Origin: Clostridia bacterium
GTDB taxonomy: Bacteria; Bacillota; Clostridia; Oscillospirales; Acutalibacteraceae
Length of the DNA stretch: 64,000 nucleotides
Direction: 5' to 3'
Assembly (NCBI GenBank): GCA_024692685.1
Contig: JAILMJ010000053.1
Span: 1 to 64,000, forward strand
In this document: positions 52,545 through 62,890 of the stretch, one piece after another
Layout: every line of letters starts with the position of its first letter
Numbering within the stretch: position 1 is the stretch's first letter
Notes under the pieces: model-generated
What the model saw: only the letters and a program-made list of their open reading frames with translations
Databases searched by the model: none
What the model was told of the DNA's origin: nothing
Translations under genes and position numbers: made by a program

Positions 52545-54398
52545 TTAATATAATCTGGCCTTTTTGATATTGGCCTGCATATCTTCATAAGCCGCCTGAA
52601 CCGTTGCGCTCTCCGATACCTCGGCAACGCCTACACGCCACCAGGAATCATAACCGTCGCTCATACTCTTATGGGCAACCTTGATGTCGAAAAGGCAGGG
52701 AACGGTCTGCTTAACCGAATCCTCCAGGGCCGCTTTAAGTTCTTCAACATTTGTAACTCTGTATGCCTTGCAGCCGTAACCCTCGGCTATAGCGGCAAAG
52801 TCAATCGGAACAATGGGACCGTCAAGCATACCGGTTTCGGCGTTCCTTGCGAGGAATCTCGTGCCGAAGGTATCGGTACCCTGGTTATTCTGAAGATTCT
52901 CAATACAACCCCAGCCGCTGTTATCGAAAAGCATAACATTTATCTTTGCGTTTTCCATAACCGCAGTATAAAGCTCACTGTGAAGCATAAGGAAACTGCC
53001 GTCGCCGCACATAGTATATACTTCTTTGTCCGGGCAGGCGAATTTCACACCGAGAGCTCCGCAGATTTCATAGCCCATACAACTGAAACCGTATTCCATA
53101 TGATAAGTGCGCGGTTTGGAGCTTCTCCAGAGTCTCTGCATACAGCCGGGAAGTGAACCGGCGGAACCGACAGCAATCGCGTCCTCGGCGATGAACTTGT
53201 TTATCTCGCCAAGCGCGCGGGTCTGGGAAAGTCCGTTCTCAAGGTCGATACTGTAACATCTGTCAACCTCGGCGGTAAATTCATCCCCGGCATTTTTCAC
53301 TTCATCGCCCCAGCAAGCGGAATATGATTTGCCGTCAAGGGCCTTATCTATTTCCGTAAGCGCGGCCTTTGCGTCGGCAACAACCGAGAAGGAATCCATC
53401 TTGAAAGCGTCAAAGGAACTGACATTTATTGAAAGCAATTTCACATCCGGGTTCTGGAAGCCCCACTTCGAGCAGGTGGTAAAATCGGTAAGCCTTGAAC
53501 CTACCGAAATAACAAGATCAGCCTGCTTTGCAAGCCTGTTCGCGGCTCCGCCGCCCGTCACGCCTATTCCGCCCATATTGAGAGGATGTTTCCATGAAAT
53601 GTTGCCTTTGCCCGCCTGGGTTTCGGTAATGGGAATATTATACTTTTCCGCAAACGCCTGAGCGGTTTCCCACGCCTGTGAATATGTTACACCGCCGCCG
53701 ACTATAAGAAGAGGCTTCTTTGACTGAGCAATAAGCTCCGCGGCAAGGTTTACTTCTCTGCACGAGGGAGAGCGTCTGTCAATATACCAGACTCTCTTTC
53801 TGAGGAAATAATCGGGATAATCAAAGGCCTCGCCCTCAACATCCTGAGGCATTGCAAGGCAGACAGCGCCTGTTTCCGCGGGGTCGGTAAGAACTCTCAT
53901 AGCATTAAGGCAGGCGGTCATCAGCTGTTCGGGACGAACAACTCTGTCCCAGTATTTGCAAACCGCTTTGTATGAATCGTTTGCGGTGATGCTGTAGCTT
54001 ACGGGCTGCTCGACCTGCTGAAGCACTGGATCCGGCTGACGGCAGGCGAAGGTGTCGCCCGGCAGGAGCAACAGAGGAATTCTGTTGGCGGTTGCGGTAC
54101 CGGCGGCAGTTACCATATTGAGAGCACCGGGGCCTATGGACGAAGTGCAGGCAATAATCCTGCGGCGGAGATTCTGTTTGGCAAACGCCATAGCGGCGTG
54201 AGCCATACCCTGCTCGTTGTGTCCCTGATAAAACTTGAGATTATGACCGCCCTGTTCGAGAGCCTGCCCGATACCTACAACACAGCCGTGACCGAAAATG
54301 CCGAAAATACCGTCAACAAATTTGGTCTCTTCACCGTCAAAACTGACATATTGGTTGTCAAGGAATCTTATGAGTGCCTGCGACATGGTTAATTTCAT
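52545..54398 (-). CDS. iolD: 3D-(3,5/4)-trihydroxycyclohexane-1,2-dione hydrolase
   Basis: 617 residues with the ThDP enzyme layout: N-terminal domain with [18 protein letters not shown] and the catalytic-Glu area [10 protein letters not shown], a middle domain, and the ThDP site [14 protein letters not shown]...FDNSGWGC. IolD opens the ring of the inositol-derived dione. AGGAGG-type site before ATG 54398. The first enzyme gene of the iol operon; other iol genes (iolB, iolC, iolG, iolA) are not in the window. Confidence 0.9.
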   Translation of the reverse strand: MKLTMSQALIRFLDNQYVSFDGEETKFVDGIFGIFGHGCVVGIGQALEQGGHNLKFYQGHNEQGMAHAAMAFAKQNLRRRIIACTSSIGPGALNMVTAAGTATANRIPLLLLPGDTFACRQPDPVLQQVEQPVSYSITANDSYKAVCKYWDRVVRPEQLMTACLNAMRVLTDPAETGAVCLAMPQDVEGEAFDYPDYFLRKRVWYIDRRSPSCREVNLAAELIAQSKKPLLIVGGGVTYSQAWETAQAFAEKYNIPITETQAGKGNISWKHPLNMGGIGVTGGGAANRLAKQADLVISVGSRLTDFTTCSKWGFQNPDVKLLSINVSSFDAFKMDSFSVVADAKAALTEIDKALDGKSYSACWGDEVKNAGDEFTAEVDRCYSIDLENGLSQTRALGEINKFIAEDAIAVGSAGSLPGCMQRLWRSSKPRTYHMEYGFSCMGYEICGALGVKFACPDKEVYTMCGDGSFLMLHSELYTAVMENAKINVMLFDNSGWGCIENLQNNQGTDTFGTRFLARNAETGMLDGPIVPIDFAAIAEGYGCKAYRVTNVEELKAALEDSVKQTVPCLFDIKVAHKSMSDGYDSWWRVGVAEVSESATVQAAYEDMQANIKKARLY

Positions 54399-54439
54399 AA
54401 CTGTTCCTCCGTTTTTTATAAAAATCTGCGAGATATTGT

Positions 54440-55465
54440 TTACTTGTCAAATATTCTTTTTTCGGTTCCCGGGTAATCCGGAACATATTCGCTTGCTCTT
54501 ACCATATAGGTAAAAACATCAAAGGGAGAAGTCTCTGAAACATCTATGATTCTTCCGCCCCTGATATCGTCATCGCAATAGCCGTCATACGAAATACCGC
54601 CGTCCATGGCAAGGCGTATATTGCAATATTCGCCCTCAAAATCATTGATGTGGTCGTGGCCGCATACTACGGTCTTAACCTCGCCTCTTTCAACAAGACA
54701 GTTGAAAAGCCCTGAATCAATCGGACCGTTGCCGCAGGATTCGCGCATCAGACCCTCATAATGTGTCTGGGCGGTGTTTCTGTAAAGAGTGATAAATTCC
54801 GGAATCGGAATGTGGAAAAACATCATTCCGGGTATCCTGCCGCCGTTATATTTATCAAGCTCTTCGGAAGTATTCCAATACCACATAAGCTGGCTGAATC
54901 TTATACTGTCATACCCTCCCGACGGGAAGAGCGGATCGGGCATTCTGAAAAACCAGGGATCTTCCTTAAGCCCGAATTCTTTTTTGTAATCATTGAAGGA
55001 ATCGTGGGAATCCAGGCCCCAGATGTTGTAAACTATTTTATCCGACTTTTCCGAAAGCACGGGTAAAACATAGTTTCCGGTTCCGGCTGCTTCCGCGGGG
55101 CCGCGTTTGGTCAGGCAGAATTCAAATTCTTCATAAACCTTCTGCTGTTCCTCATTTATATATCCCTTCTCGTCGTCATGATTGCCGAAAACATGAGCCC
55201 AGGGTATGCCTCTTTTCTCGGCGGGGCCGGTGATTGCTTTGAGAAAAGCGCGCACGGAATCCGCGTTCTCCGCTCCGTCACCCCAGACCTGATCTCCGTT
55301 AAATAGTACAATACTCGGAGATGTCCCGTCGATAATCGCATCGATATCTCTGGTGATTCGCGTGTCGTAGTTTTTGATTCCGTGGGTGTCGGAAAAAATG
55401 AGGATTCTGAATTTTCCGTCTTTAAATCTCAGGGGTTTGCGGGTATATAGGTTTTCTTCAAGCAT
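54440..55465 (-). CDS. calcineurin-like metallophosphoesterase, cytoplasmic
   Basis: 341 residues without a signal peptide; motifs FSDTHG, FNGDQVW, FGNHDDEKG, FHIPIPE, CGHDHIND. ATG 55465 is nine bases after GGAG and preferred over the abutting ATG 55474. Third metallophosphoesterase in the window; resembles that at 39383 in the opening (DGKFRI.IFSDT) and sits 41 bases upstream of iolD, perhaps in the same transcript. Confidence 0.85.
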   Translation of the reverse strand: MLEENLYTRKPLRFKDGKFRILIFSDTHGIKNYDTRITRDIDAIIDGTSPSIVLFNGDQVWGDGAENADSVRAFLKAITGPAEKRGIPWAHVFGNHDDEKGYINEEQQKVYEEFEFCLTKRGPAEAAGTGNYVLPVLSEKSDKIVYNIWGLDSHDSFNDYKKEFGLKEDPWFFRMPDPLFPSGGYDSIRFSQLMWYWNTSEELDKYNGGRIPGMMFFHIPIPEFITLYRNTAQTHYEGLMRESCGNGPIDSGLFNCLVERGEVKTVVCGHDHINDFEGEYCNIRLAMDGGISYDGYCDDDIRGGRIIDVSETSPFDVFTYMVRASEYVPDYPGTEKRIFDK

Positions 55466-55530
55466 TCCCGTCATCTCCGTGATAAATATGATCGGAATGA
55501 AGCATACGCTTCATAAGCACCTTAAAAAAT

Positions 55531-55559
55531 ATAATATCAAAATATTTTAAACAATTCAA
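55531..55559 (-). promoter_or_regulatory. sigma-A promoter of the phosphoesterase-iol operon
   Basis: Minus strand: TTGAAT, 17-base spacer, TATTAT, about 65 bases before the start codon. Confidence 0.65.
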
Positions 55560-55610
55560 GTAATTGGCAAAATATTATGCGGGTTTTTAGAGATAATAAT
55601 CGAAGAAAAA

Positions 55611-55850
55611 TGCCGCCCAAGGGCGGGTGTATGTAAAACAGTAATGCCTCAAAAAGCCATGACCCGCGAATATGCTCAAATTTCATCTTTTTGAGGTGCA
55701 AAGCAGTTTTCTCGAGAAAAATAAGCCGCAGAGCAAGGAAGAATTGCGAAATCATACTTTGTGTATGGTAAGCAAATCTGACGAAGCTCTGCGGTTTTAG
55801 TTTTCCGCGAAAACCAATACTGTTTTACGGGCATCCGCCCAAGGGCGGCA
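55611..55850. repeat. intergenic structured repeat element, copy B, with inverted ends
   Basis: About 240 bases with imperfect 36-base terminal inverted repeats (55611-55646 and 55815-55850, 29 matches). Each end begins TGCCGCCC. Inside, in order: GCCTCAAAAA/TTTTTGAGG arms, the palindrome TTTTCTCGAGAAAA, a 9-bp stem CCGCAGAGC (55726-55734)/GCTCTGCGG (55786-55794), an inner ATTGC/GCAAT-like stem and an apical CATAC/GTATG hairpin. The core is shared with 45684-45852. Confidence 0.85.
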
Positions 55851-55863
55851 TCAATGGTTTATC

Positions 55864-56859
55864 TTAAATCCAATTCGTGCAAACGGTAATTACCCGGGTT
55901 ATCTTTGCTATTACCGTATCAAGCAGTTCATTTTTTACCGGGCGGGTTTCTCCGTCAACTCCGTTGAATAGATTGCCGGGTATCCTTGCGCTCATATGTC
56001 CGGGACGCTCTGTACCCAGGGCATAAAGAACCATTGCGGCAACGTCTCTGTTGCGGGTATCCTTATCCATATCCGCGCCTGCTTTAACACTCTTACCTTT
56101 AACGGCAACGGTTGTATTGGTTTCACGCGCCGTAAGTCCCCAGTGGCCGCCTGAAATGAGATGGCCGTGGTCGGAAACAACTATGAAAAGAGCGTTTTCC
56201 ATAAGTCCTTTTTCAACGAGTTTGTCATATATTCTGCCTATATATCCGTCGACAGTCTCAATCTGTGAAATATAATTCGGAGAGTTGCTGCCCTCGTCGT
56301 GACCCACACCGTCAACGCTGTCAAAATGGCAGAAAAACAGTTTCGGCGAATTGCCCTGATCAAAATATGCGCAGATTTCGTCAGTCAAAGCGCCGTCATC
56401 ACCGTTTGACTGTTTGTTAACGCCGATATCATCCTCGATAATACCGTGATTGATGGGGTTCCAGTGAACATATGACGCAAGCTCGGCATCGGGATAAGCG
56501 TCACGCACATATTTAAAAACCGACGGATACTTTGTATCGGAATTGCGTGTGTTTTTTGCGATACTGTCATTTGTCATACCGTGCCTTATAAACGAAACAC
56601 CGCAAAGCACAGAGCCCCAGTTTTGCGCGCTGACGGTTATGGTTTCGGCCCGGGCCGTGTAGTCAACTGCGCCGTCGGCAAATATTCTGTCAAAGTTCGG
56701 AGTGTTCGCATCTCTGAAAAATCTTCCCGCTCCGTCAACGCCCACAATAAAAACACGGTCGTAAGCGCCGTAAGTTCCGTTACTTTCTCCGGCAAAAGCG
56801 GTAACGGCGCATGAAGCGGCAAGAATAAAGCAAAGGATGATGCCTGTAATCTTTTTCAT
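55864..56859 (-). CDS. secreted alkaline phosphatase/phosphodiesterase-superfamily protein
   Basis: 331 residues with signal peptide (about 3-25) and alkaline-phosphatase-fold motifs: FIVGVDGAGRFF (metal Asp), a Thr-rich nucleophile segment AETITVSAQNWGS, FFCHFDSVDGVGHDEG and VVSDHGHLISGGHWG. This is the type I phosphodiesterase/nucleotide pyrophosphatase or sulfatase-like group. Hydrolyses a phosphate ester outside the cell. Related in context to the three metallophosphoesterases. Confidence 0.8.
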   Translation of the reverse strand: MKKITGIILCFILAASCAVTAFAGESNGTYGAYDRVFIVGVDGAGRFFRDANTPNFDRIFADGAVDYTARAETITVSAQNWGSVLCGVSFIRHGMTNDSIAKNTRNSDTKYPSVFKYVRDAYPDAELASYVHWNPINHGIIEDDIGVNKQSNGDDGALTDEICAYFDQGNSPKLFFCHFDSVDGVGHDEGSNSPNYISQIETVDGYIGRIYDKLVEKGLMENALFIVVSDHGHLISGGHWGLTARETNTTVAVKGKSVKAGADMDKDTRNRDVAAMVLYALGTERPGHMSARIPGNLFNGVDGETRPVKNELLDTVIAKITRVITVCTNWI

Positions 56860-56904
56860 AGTTTTTCTTCCCCTTTCAACCATTAATGCGGGAACCGGTT
56901 CGCG

Positions 56905-59487
56905 TCAGACTCCTTTCTCAATATAAGAGGGAAAAACACCCGCCGAATAAATCCGCGGCGCATAGGTTTCGCTTCCGTTGAAGTTCTCGCTCCCGTCATT
57001 GGAAAATGATATAATATTTTCTCCCTCTTCAAGATACAGAGTGAAGGTCACGGTTTTCCTTGTCTGCCAGGAATAGGTGTTCCGGCAATACCTGTTTCCT
57101 CTGTTGTCACCGTTAACCGAAACGGTGACATATCTCTCAATGAGGTCAACATTGTAATCGTGAACGCCGCCCTCACCGTTATTTGAGTAATCAAGCGTCA
57201 CTCTGTATTCGCCCGCTTCGGGGCAGACATATGTGAAAGAGGCAGAGCCTGAAGATGAGTTAATATTATCAATATATGCGCCGGTATTTGCCGCTCCGCC
57301 CTCAAGAGTAAACATATCGGCGGTAAACAGCGATCCCGCTCCGGTGTCTCCGGTAAAAACAGCATTGAGCGTTACCTGTTCTTCCGACTCGACATCAACA
57401 AAATTAAGGCCTCTTTTGAGGTAAGCAGTGACGCTGCCGTTGTTGATTTTTGCCTTTGCCCCGTCAATCTCAAGACTTTCACCCTGCGTTGTGAGTTCAT
57501 AATAACCGTCGGCAGGGGCTACAACAAGGAAAGACTTTACCGTTTCGGAGGTCCTGTCCTCATCCCGGAGCACGGCTTCGGAATTATTGCCCTCGTAAGG
57601 CGTAACCACAAGACTGTCAAGCACAAAGGTACCCTCGAGATGCTCCGCTTTTATTACATGTTCTCCCTTATCAAGTCCGCTGAGAACAAGAGAAAAGCAT
57701 GAAGTGTATTCGCTTTTTATTGTGTTCGGGAGGCTGATTTCTCTTTTTTCTCCGTCAACGGTCAGCAGGGCCTTCGTATCGGCTCTGTCATCGGGGTTCT
57801 GCCTGCCGTTTTCGTTGAATGCTCCGTCATTCGAGTTGCCGTAGATAAAATCAAACAGGTAATCCCCGCTGTCTGTATTTACGGTTATTTCAACCGAATC
57901 GCCTGCATTCTCCAGCCCTCCGACAAGGTCGTCACCGTTTTCATTTCCTCCGCTCGCGGGGCAATAGCTGTTATAGGTATATGCTCCGCCGGAGAGTTTT
58001 CCGTTTTCAAATTCATATCTCCGCGGCTCCGCGTCACAGATAACCTCTTCGGCTTCATCAGCAGGGCGGATAACAATATGATAGGCGTTTGCGGCATCGG
58101 TATTGTCAACGGGAATTTTCAGCGTGCTGCCGGCAAACTTTGTGCGGCTGCTCCTGACAACAGGCTTATCAACTGTTCCGTAAAGGCCTTTATATACCGC
58201 TTCTTCAACTGTTATACGTACCTTTTTATGAAACAGCCCTGTATCTCTGAGATTTTTCAGCAGAACGGCCGAATTGCCGCTGCCTCCGCCGCAAACAATA
58301 TCAATTTCCCTGCCGTCATCGCTTATGCTCGCGATACCCGTAAAGCCGTTAAAACTCAGTTCATCATAGTCATATTTGAAATAATTCGCGAAGTTCGAAG
58401 AAAGCAAATCAAGGTTTTTACCTTTGACGGTCTCTCCCCTCATATCGGTATACCAGCGCATAAGCCACCATTCCGCATTCGGGCTGTTACTGTCCGCACA
58501 GGTGTCGTTGAGGTTATCGGCAAGCCGCCAGTAAGCAGTATCTCCGTAAACCTTGTTGTCCTCAAACTGAGTTATGTATTTTATCATTTCGCCGGGGTAG
58601 CCGTTTTCGCTCATCATACCGTATTCCGATATGATTATTTCCAGAGCGTCAATTCCGAGTTTTTTCTCTGTTTCTCTGTATTCCCTTATGTGTTCATCAA
58701 AATAAAACGCCTCGTATTCGGCAAGCTCATGATAAATCATCACATCGGGCAGGCAATCGTTTTTTAAGCAGAAATCAAGAAAATACTCTATTTCGTCCGC
58801 ATTGAAATCGCAAAAACCCGGCCCTCCGGTCAGGGCGGAAGGGTCAATGCTTTTAACAAGGTCATAGGTCTGCTTCCACGCGGAATTGAAATTATCTCTC
58901 CCGATTTTGTTGTAATCACACCACACGCCGTAGGCATTCGCGGGGTTTTCATCCTTTTGGCTCTCGCCAAACCACAGCCCGTTATCACACTCGTTAAAGA
59001 GGCAGTAAACCACGGGAGCGGCATACTCCTTCTGCGCCATTTCTCCGACAACCGACCTGACCTTCGGCAGATAATCCTCATCAAGAAGTTTCTGCCAGTC
59101 ATAAATCCCCTGTGAGCGTTTTTCCATTATATCATCGTCAAGGTAATACCAGGTGTCATAGACATCCTGCAGATATACTATTTCATAATCGGCGCATTTC
59201 AGGATTTTGTCCGCGTTGTTCAGGTCGCCGACAGGGTGCTGCAAACCGCCGGGAACTTTTTGAACAATCGTCTTTATATCAACGCTTTCAGCCATTTCCG
59301 CGCTGGGCACTCCGTTTTCCGCAATACCGTAAAGATAACCGGAAGCTCCCTTCATCACCTTGCCGGTTTTCTCAGAAAAATCGAAGCTCATTACTGCGCG
59401 GTAACCCGGCGGAAAAATACCGAGATTTCCGGCAAGGGAGGAAAAAACGAGGGTGAGCGCGGTTATTATTTTAATAAGATAGTTCAT
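56905..59487 (-). CDS. secreted clan GH-A glycosidase with carbohydrate-binding-type modules
   Basis: 860 residues. After a signal peptide (about 3-20) a barrel of about 380 residues carries CLFNECDNGLW (acid/base Glu after Asn, clan A) and IIISEYGMM (nucleophile Glu). It resembles GH39-type enzymes most, but the family is not certain. The C-terminal half has two or three beta-sandwich segments of the CBM6/35 kind (YEFENGKLSGGAYTYNS...GDSVEITVN, about 510-650, and CPEAGEYRVTLDYSNN, about 760-860). Extracellular polysaccharide hydrolysis is likely. Confidence 0.75.
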   Translation of the reverse strand: MNYLIKIITALTLVFSSLAGNLGIFPPGYRAVMSFDFSEKTGKVMKGASGYLYGIAENGVPSAEMAESVDIKTIVQKVPGGLQHPVGDLNNADKILKCADYEIVYLQDVYDTWYYLDDDIMEKRSQGIYDWQKLLDEDYLPKVRSVVGEMAQKEYAAPVVYCLFNECDNGLWFGESQKDENPANAYGVWCDYNKIGRDNFNSAWKQTYDLVKSIDPSALTGGPGFCDFNADEIEYFLDFCLKNDCLPDVMIYHELAEYEAFYFDEHIREYRETEKKLGIDALEIIISEYGMMSENGYPGEMIKYITQFEDNKVYGDTAYWRLADNLNDTCADSNSPNAEWWLMRWYTDMRGETVKGKNLDLLSSNFANYFKYDYDELSFNGFTGIASISDDGREIDIVCGGGSGNSAVLLKNLRDTGLFHKKVRITVEEAVYKGLYGTVDKPVVRSSRTKFAGSTLKIPVDNTDAANAYHIVIRPADEAEEVICDAEPRRYEFENGKLSGGAYTYNSYCPASGGNENGDDLVGGLENAGDSVEITVNTDSGDYLFDFIYGNSNDGAFNENGRQNPDDRADTKALLTVDGEKREISLPNTIKSEYTSCFSLVLSGLDKGEHVIKAEHLEGTFVLDSLVVTPYEGNNSEAVLRDEDRTSETVKSFLVVAPADGYYELTTQGESLEIDGAKAKINNGSVTAYLKRGLNFVDVESEEQVTLNAVFTGDTGAGSLFTADMFTLEGGAANTGAYIDNINSSSGSASFTYVCPEAGEYRVTLDYSNNGEGGVHDYNVDLIERYVTVSVNGDNRGNRYCRNTYSWQTRKTVTFTLYLEEGENIISFSNDGSENFNGSETYAPRIYSAGVFPSYIEKGV

Positions 59488-59507
59488 CAGGTTTTTTCTT
59501 CCCCGGC

Positions 59508-60797
59508 TCAGACTCTTTCGGAAGCGTATTGGACTTCAACGTTTTTCTTGAAAAGCCCCGAGTCGTATTTCGGCAGCCATGAGTCACCGGTCGAAGTGTT
59601 TTCGGCAAAGTCCTCTTCCGACCTTTCAACATTCACCCCGGCAAGACCGACAAGCTTGTCTCCGTCTTTCCAGCAGGTATTGAACAGGGCATGATGACCG
59701 ATTTCTTTGACGCTTTGGGGGATGAACATATAAGTAAGCTCCCTGTCATAGGTGAAAGCGTCGGAGCCGATAAATTCAAGCCCGTCGGGCAACGAGGTAT
59801 ATTCTTCAAATTTCCCCGCATTTTCCGCAAAAGCCGTGGCGGATATAACCTGCGTGGTTTTGTATGAATAAACTTCACGAAGTTTCTCGGCTTTGAAGAA
59901 AGCCATTGTCTCTATTTCTTTGACTCCCTCGGGAATCCAGACGGAAAAGATATCGGAATAGGCAAAGGACAGTTTGCCTATCACCGTAACAGTTGAGGGG
60001 ATAACATAATAACCGACCTTGTCATTGTAATCCTTAATAAAGCCCATGTAGTCATCCGTGCCCGTAAGGACAGTAAGCTTATCCAGCAGTTCCCTGTCGC
60101 CGCCCTCGATGGTTTTGATATCCGTGCCGTCGGCAAGACAGCGGTTGAGAAGATTGACCGCCCATGTGAAATCGTCACCGGATATGCTTCCGTCCTCGGG
60201 GAAATTGAGCTCATAACCCGCTTCCCTTGTCAGGGCGAGATTGTGGGCGGAGGGGTAGTAGATAATACGGGTTAGTTCTTTGTCATAAAGGACTCCGTCT
60301 ATATCGCAGTAATACGGGTTCGCGTCGTCAACAAAAACGTTTTCGAGATTCCAGCAGCTGTAAAAAGACTTGCCGTCAATTTCGGAAATGTCCTTGCCGA
60401 GATTTATCGTAACGATTTTCTCGTCGCAGTTGAAGGCGTACTCGTGAAGGACGGTGTAGGGCTTTGAGGTGTCGCCGTCAACATAATCCACCGTTATCTC
60501 TTTTTTATCGGCAACATTGGAATATTTTATCAGCTCGTAGCCGTTCTCAAGCTGATTGTACTTGAACTCCTTGTTGCTCACGGCTCTGACGCTGAAATAG
60601 ATGGAAAGTCCGATTGCTATGAGAAGCACGACAATAATGGTCGCCTTGGTTCTTGTGCTGACGCTTTTGTCAACTATTCTCGGCGCCTGCAGACCCTCTA
60701 TCCGGTAAGTCCATATTTCGTCTTCCGGTATATCGAGCTTTTCTTCCTCAATCTCAAAATTATTCGTAACGTGATGCGCTTTCTTATTCTTCGACAT
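59508..60797 (-). CDS. membrane-anchored LRR_5 protein
   Basis: 429 residues with a cytosolic N-terminal 45 residues, one transmembrane segment (about 50-71) and an outer domain with LRR_5-type repeats (VTVIGKLSFAYSDIFSVWIPEGVKEIETMAF). Overlaps the transporter gene upstream by 14 bases, so it is translationally coupled. A sensor or accessory partner of the transporter is possible. GGAGG lies eight bases before ATG 60797. Confidence 0.75.
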   Translation of the reverse strand: MSKNKKAHHVTNNFEIEEEKLDIPEDEIWTYRIEGLQAPRIVDKSVSTRTKATIIVVLLIAIGLSIYFSVRAVSNKEFKYNQLENGYELIKYSNVADKKEITVDYVDGDTSKPYTVLHEYAFNCDEKIVTINLGKDISEIDGKSFYSCWNLENVFVDDANPYYCDIDGVLYDKELTRIIYYPSAHNLALTREAGYELNFPEDGSISGDDFTWAVNLLNRCLADGTDIKTIEGGDRELLDKLTVLTGTDDYMGFIKDYNDKVGYYVIPSTVTVIGKLSFAYSDIFSVWIPEGVKEIETMAFFKAEKLREVYSYKTTQVISATAFAENAGKFEEYTSLPDGLEFIGSDAFTYDRELTYMFIPQSVKEIGHHALFNTCWKDGDKLVGLAGVNVERSEEDFAENTSTGDSWLPKYDSGLFKKNVEVQYASERV

Positions 60798-62559
60798 TTT
60801 CTTTCACCTCCGTATCGAATAATTCGCCTTTCTCGGCAAGCTCCTGAGCGCTGGTAACTTCCTCGCGGCGGCGAAGCACCTGAATAACCTTGTTTTGCTT
60901 GCTGTCGTCGTAATCCCAGAAGAAGTACGGAATAGTCATAAGCAGATAGCCGATTATGTCAAGGATTATGGGAATAACTATAATCTTGATTCTCGATTCA
61001 TCAATAAAGAGAATATCCCAGTTGCTGTTGAAGCCGTATTTGAGAAGCAGAAGCGGGATGATAAGGCTCACAAAGCTCGTGATAGGCCCGGTAAACCAGC
61101 CGAAAACACCTGAGAAACTCTCAAGACGCTCGCCCGAAAGATACATCTGATAGTCGGTTATCTGGATATCCATATCTCTCGTTATTGACTTCGGGACCGT
61201 CGTGCACATTTCCATAAAGATGAGCACTACAACACTTACGATGCCGCACAGGGTCAGATTGTCACCGAAGAGCAGATAGCAGGCGACTATCGCCGAATAA
61301 CAGACAACTCTGATGAGCTGATAGAATATCATAATCTGCTTGTAGGAAAAACGTTTGCGGAAATACGGGGTGAAGAAATCCGGCGGTGTGCCCGCAAAGG
61401 AAACAAGCGTTACAATCAGGCTGTAAATAAGGCCCGTCATTCTGAAGGTATAAAGATAAAGAATTGTGGTGAACGCGAGCATACCGTTGCCGAGGGAGTC
61501 GAGCAGACCGACAACGGTGTTTATCCATTTGTATTTGTTGTACATTACGCCTGTCATACCGTCCCAGAAGGAGATGTTCACCTTCTTTTCAAGCGGAGGC
61601 TGCGGTATTCTCTCTTTAATTCTGCCCGCAAGCACAAGAGTAACCGAAGCAAAGACAAGGAAGGTTATGGGCAGGATGTATTTGAACACGGCAATATCCG
61701 CCCACTCGTCCTTTGTGAAACCGATAAAGACGGGAATGAGAATATCAACTATGTTCCAGGCAAGGTGCGAAATCTTGATGGGGAAGGTACGCACCATAAT
61801 TCTTTCTTTGGGATCGGGGCTGATATTTGAAGCACATAATTCAAGTTGATTGTTGAATCCGTATGCGTTGTAAATCGCAAAAAGAAGGTTCGCAACCCAC
61901 ACTCTTCTTGTAACGTCGCCGATATTGTAGAACGGAAGCCAGCCGATAAGGAAAACCATTATCGTCTTGGGGGCAAAATCACAGTAGAGCGAATATTTAT
62001 ATCTGCCGTATTTCGGTATCAGTTTTTTGCGCCAGAAAATATTACGGGCACCCGTATAGCCGTTATAGAAAATATTTGTGCCTAATATTTTTATCGCGGA
62101 AGCGGCGTTTATTCCGTCAAGCGAATTCAGATAATGCACAAAGGTATTTGACGGATTGAGCATCCGGCTGAAATCAAAGATAATCATAAACAGACCCACA
62201 ATCATCATTATGAAGTAGGTCATATAAATCTTTCTTTCGGTTTTCTTGCGCAAAAATCCGAGGTTGTCGTTGACAATCCAGGCAATCATCGTCCAGATAT
62301 AGCCCAAAGGCATATTGATGATATTTATCACGGAAAAAGCCAGGTAAGGCAGTTTGTAGTGATACATCATCAGATAACAGCCCGCCGCGAACGATATGTA
62401 CTTTGAAATAGCGGAAAAGCCGGCATAATTTGCGCCTATACCGAGAGTAATATCCACATATTCACGGTATGAAACGTGCTTACCCTCAGGCGGCGTTTTC
62501 CAATAGGTCTTCACATTGTGCAGCGCATTTTTGATTTTTGCGCCGTTTCCGTCAGCCAT
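60784..62559 (-). CDS. GPH/MFS-type transporter, long variant
   Basis: 591 residues, longer than the usual ~460 of GPH permeases, with 12 or more hydrophobic segments and an N-terminal HVSYREYVDITLGIGANYAGFSAISKYISF entry (quoted in part). A YNKYKWINTVVGLLDSLGNGM middle loop is unlike the classical GPH. Likely imports a glycan breakdown product made by the neighbouring secreted glycosidase. GGAGG precedes ATG 62559 with six bases. Confidence 0.8.
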   Translation of the reverse strand: MADGNGAKIKNALHNVKTYWKTPPEGKHVSYREYVDITLGIGANYAGFSAISKYISFAAGCYLMMYHYKLPYLAFSVINIINMPLGYIWTMIAWIVNDNLGFLRKKTERKIYMTYFIMMIVGLFMIIFDFSRMLNPSNTFVHYLNSLDGINAASAIKILGTNIFYNGYTGARNIFWRKKLIPKYGRYKYSLYCDFAPKTIMVFLIGWLPFYNIGDVTRRVWVANLLFAIYNAYGFNNQLELCASNISPDPKERIMVRTFPIKISHLAWNIVDILIPVFIGFTKDEWADIAVFKYILPITFLVFASVTLVLAGRIKERIPQPPLEKKVNISFWDGMTGVMYNKYKWINTVVGLLDSLGNGMLAFTTILYLYTFRMTGLIYSLIVTLVSFAGTPPDFFTPYFRKRFSYKQIMIFYQLIRVVCYSAIVACYLLFGDNLTLCGIVSVVVLIFMEMCTTVPKSITRDMDIQITDYQMYLSGERLESFSGVFGWFTGPITSFVSLIIPLLLLKYGFNSNWDILFIDESRIKIIVIPIILDIIGYLLMTIPYFFWDYDDSKQNKVIQVLRRREEVTSAQELAEKGELFDTEVKENVEE

Positions 62560-62890
62560 AGTATCCCTCCGGTGATTATAAATATTCATTTAATATTATA
62601 TCATCCCTATGCCTTCATTTCAATAACACCGGCAAAAAAATCAAACAGGTAAATACGGGGTTGCAGAAGATATGTCGCGCGGCAAGGCAAAGGGGATGAC
62701 AAATGACGGACACCCGCCCTTCAGACGGGTGTTAAACAAAAGCCTTCGGATATCCGGTACCCCCTCCCTGCAGGCATTTGCATTGCAATACATCGGGCAA
62801 GTCTTAACCGGCGGAATTTCTTCTGTTTCTTTTTTGTGATTTGTCATCGGCAAACCCGCTCTTATTGTGCAAAAAGTATATATAATTCGC
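62560..62890. other. divergent intergenic region between the transporter and eno
   Basis: No gene seen. It holds a hairpin at 62710-62732 (ACACCCG/CGGGTGT) whose left flank ACGGACACCCGC is identical over 12 bases to the right end of repeat copy A, so it may be a relic of the same element family. The minus-strand promoter for the transporter is not evident. Confidence 0.4.
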
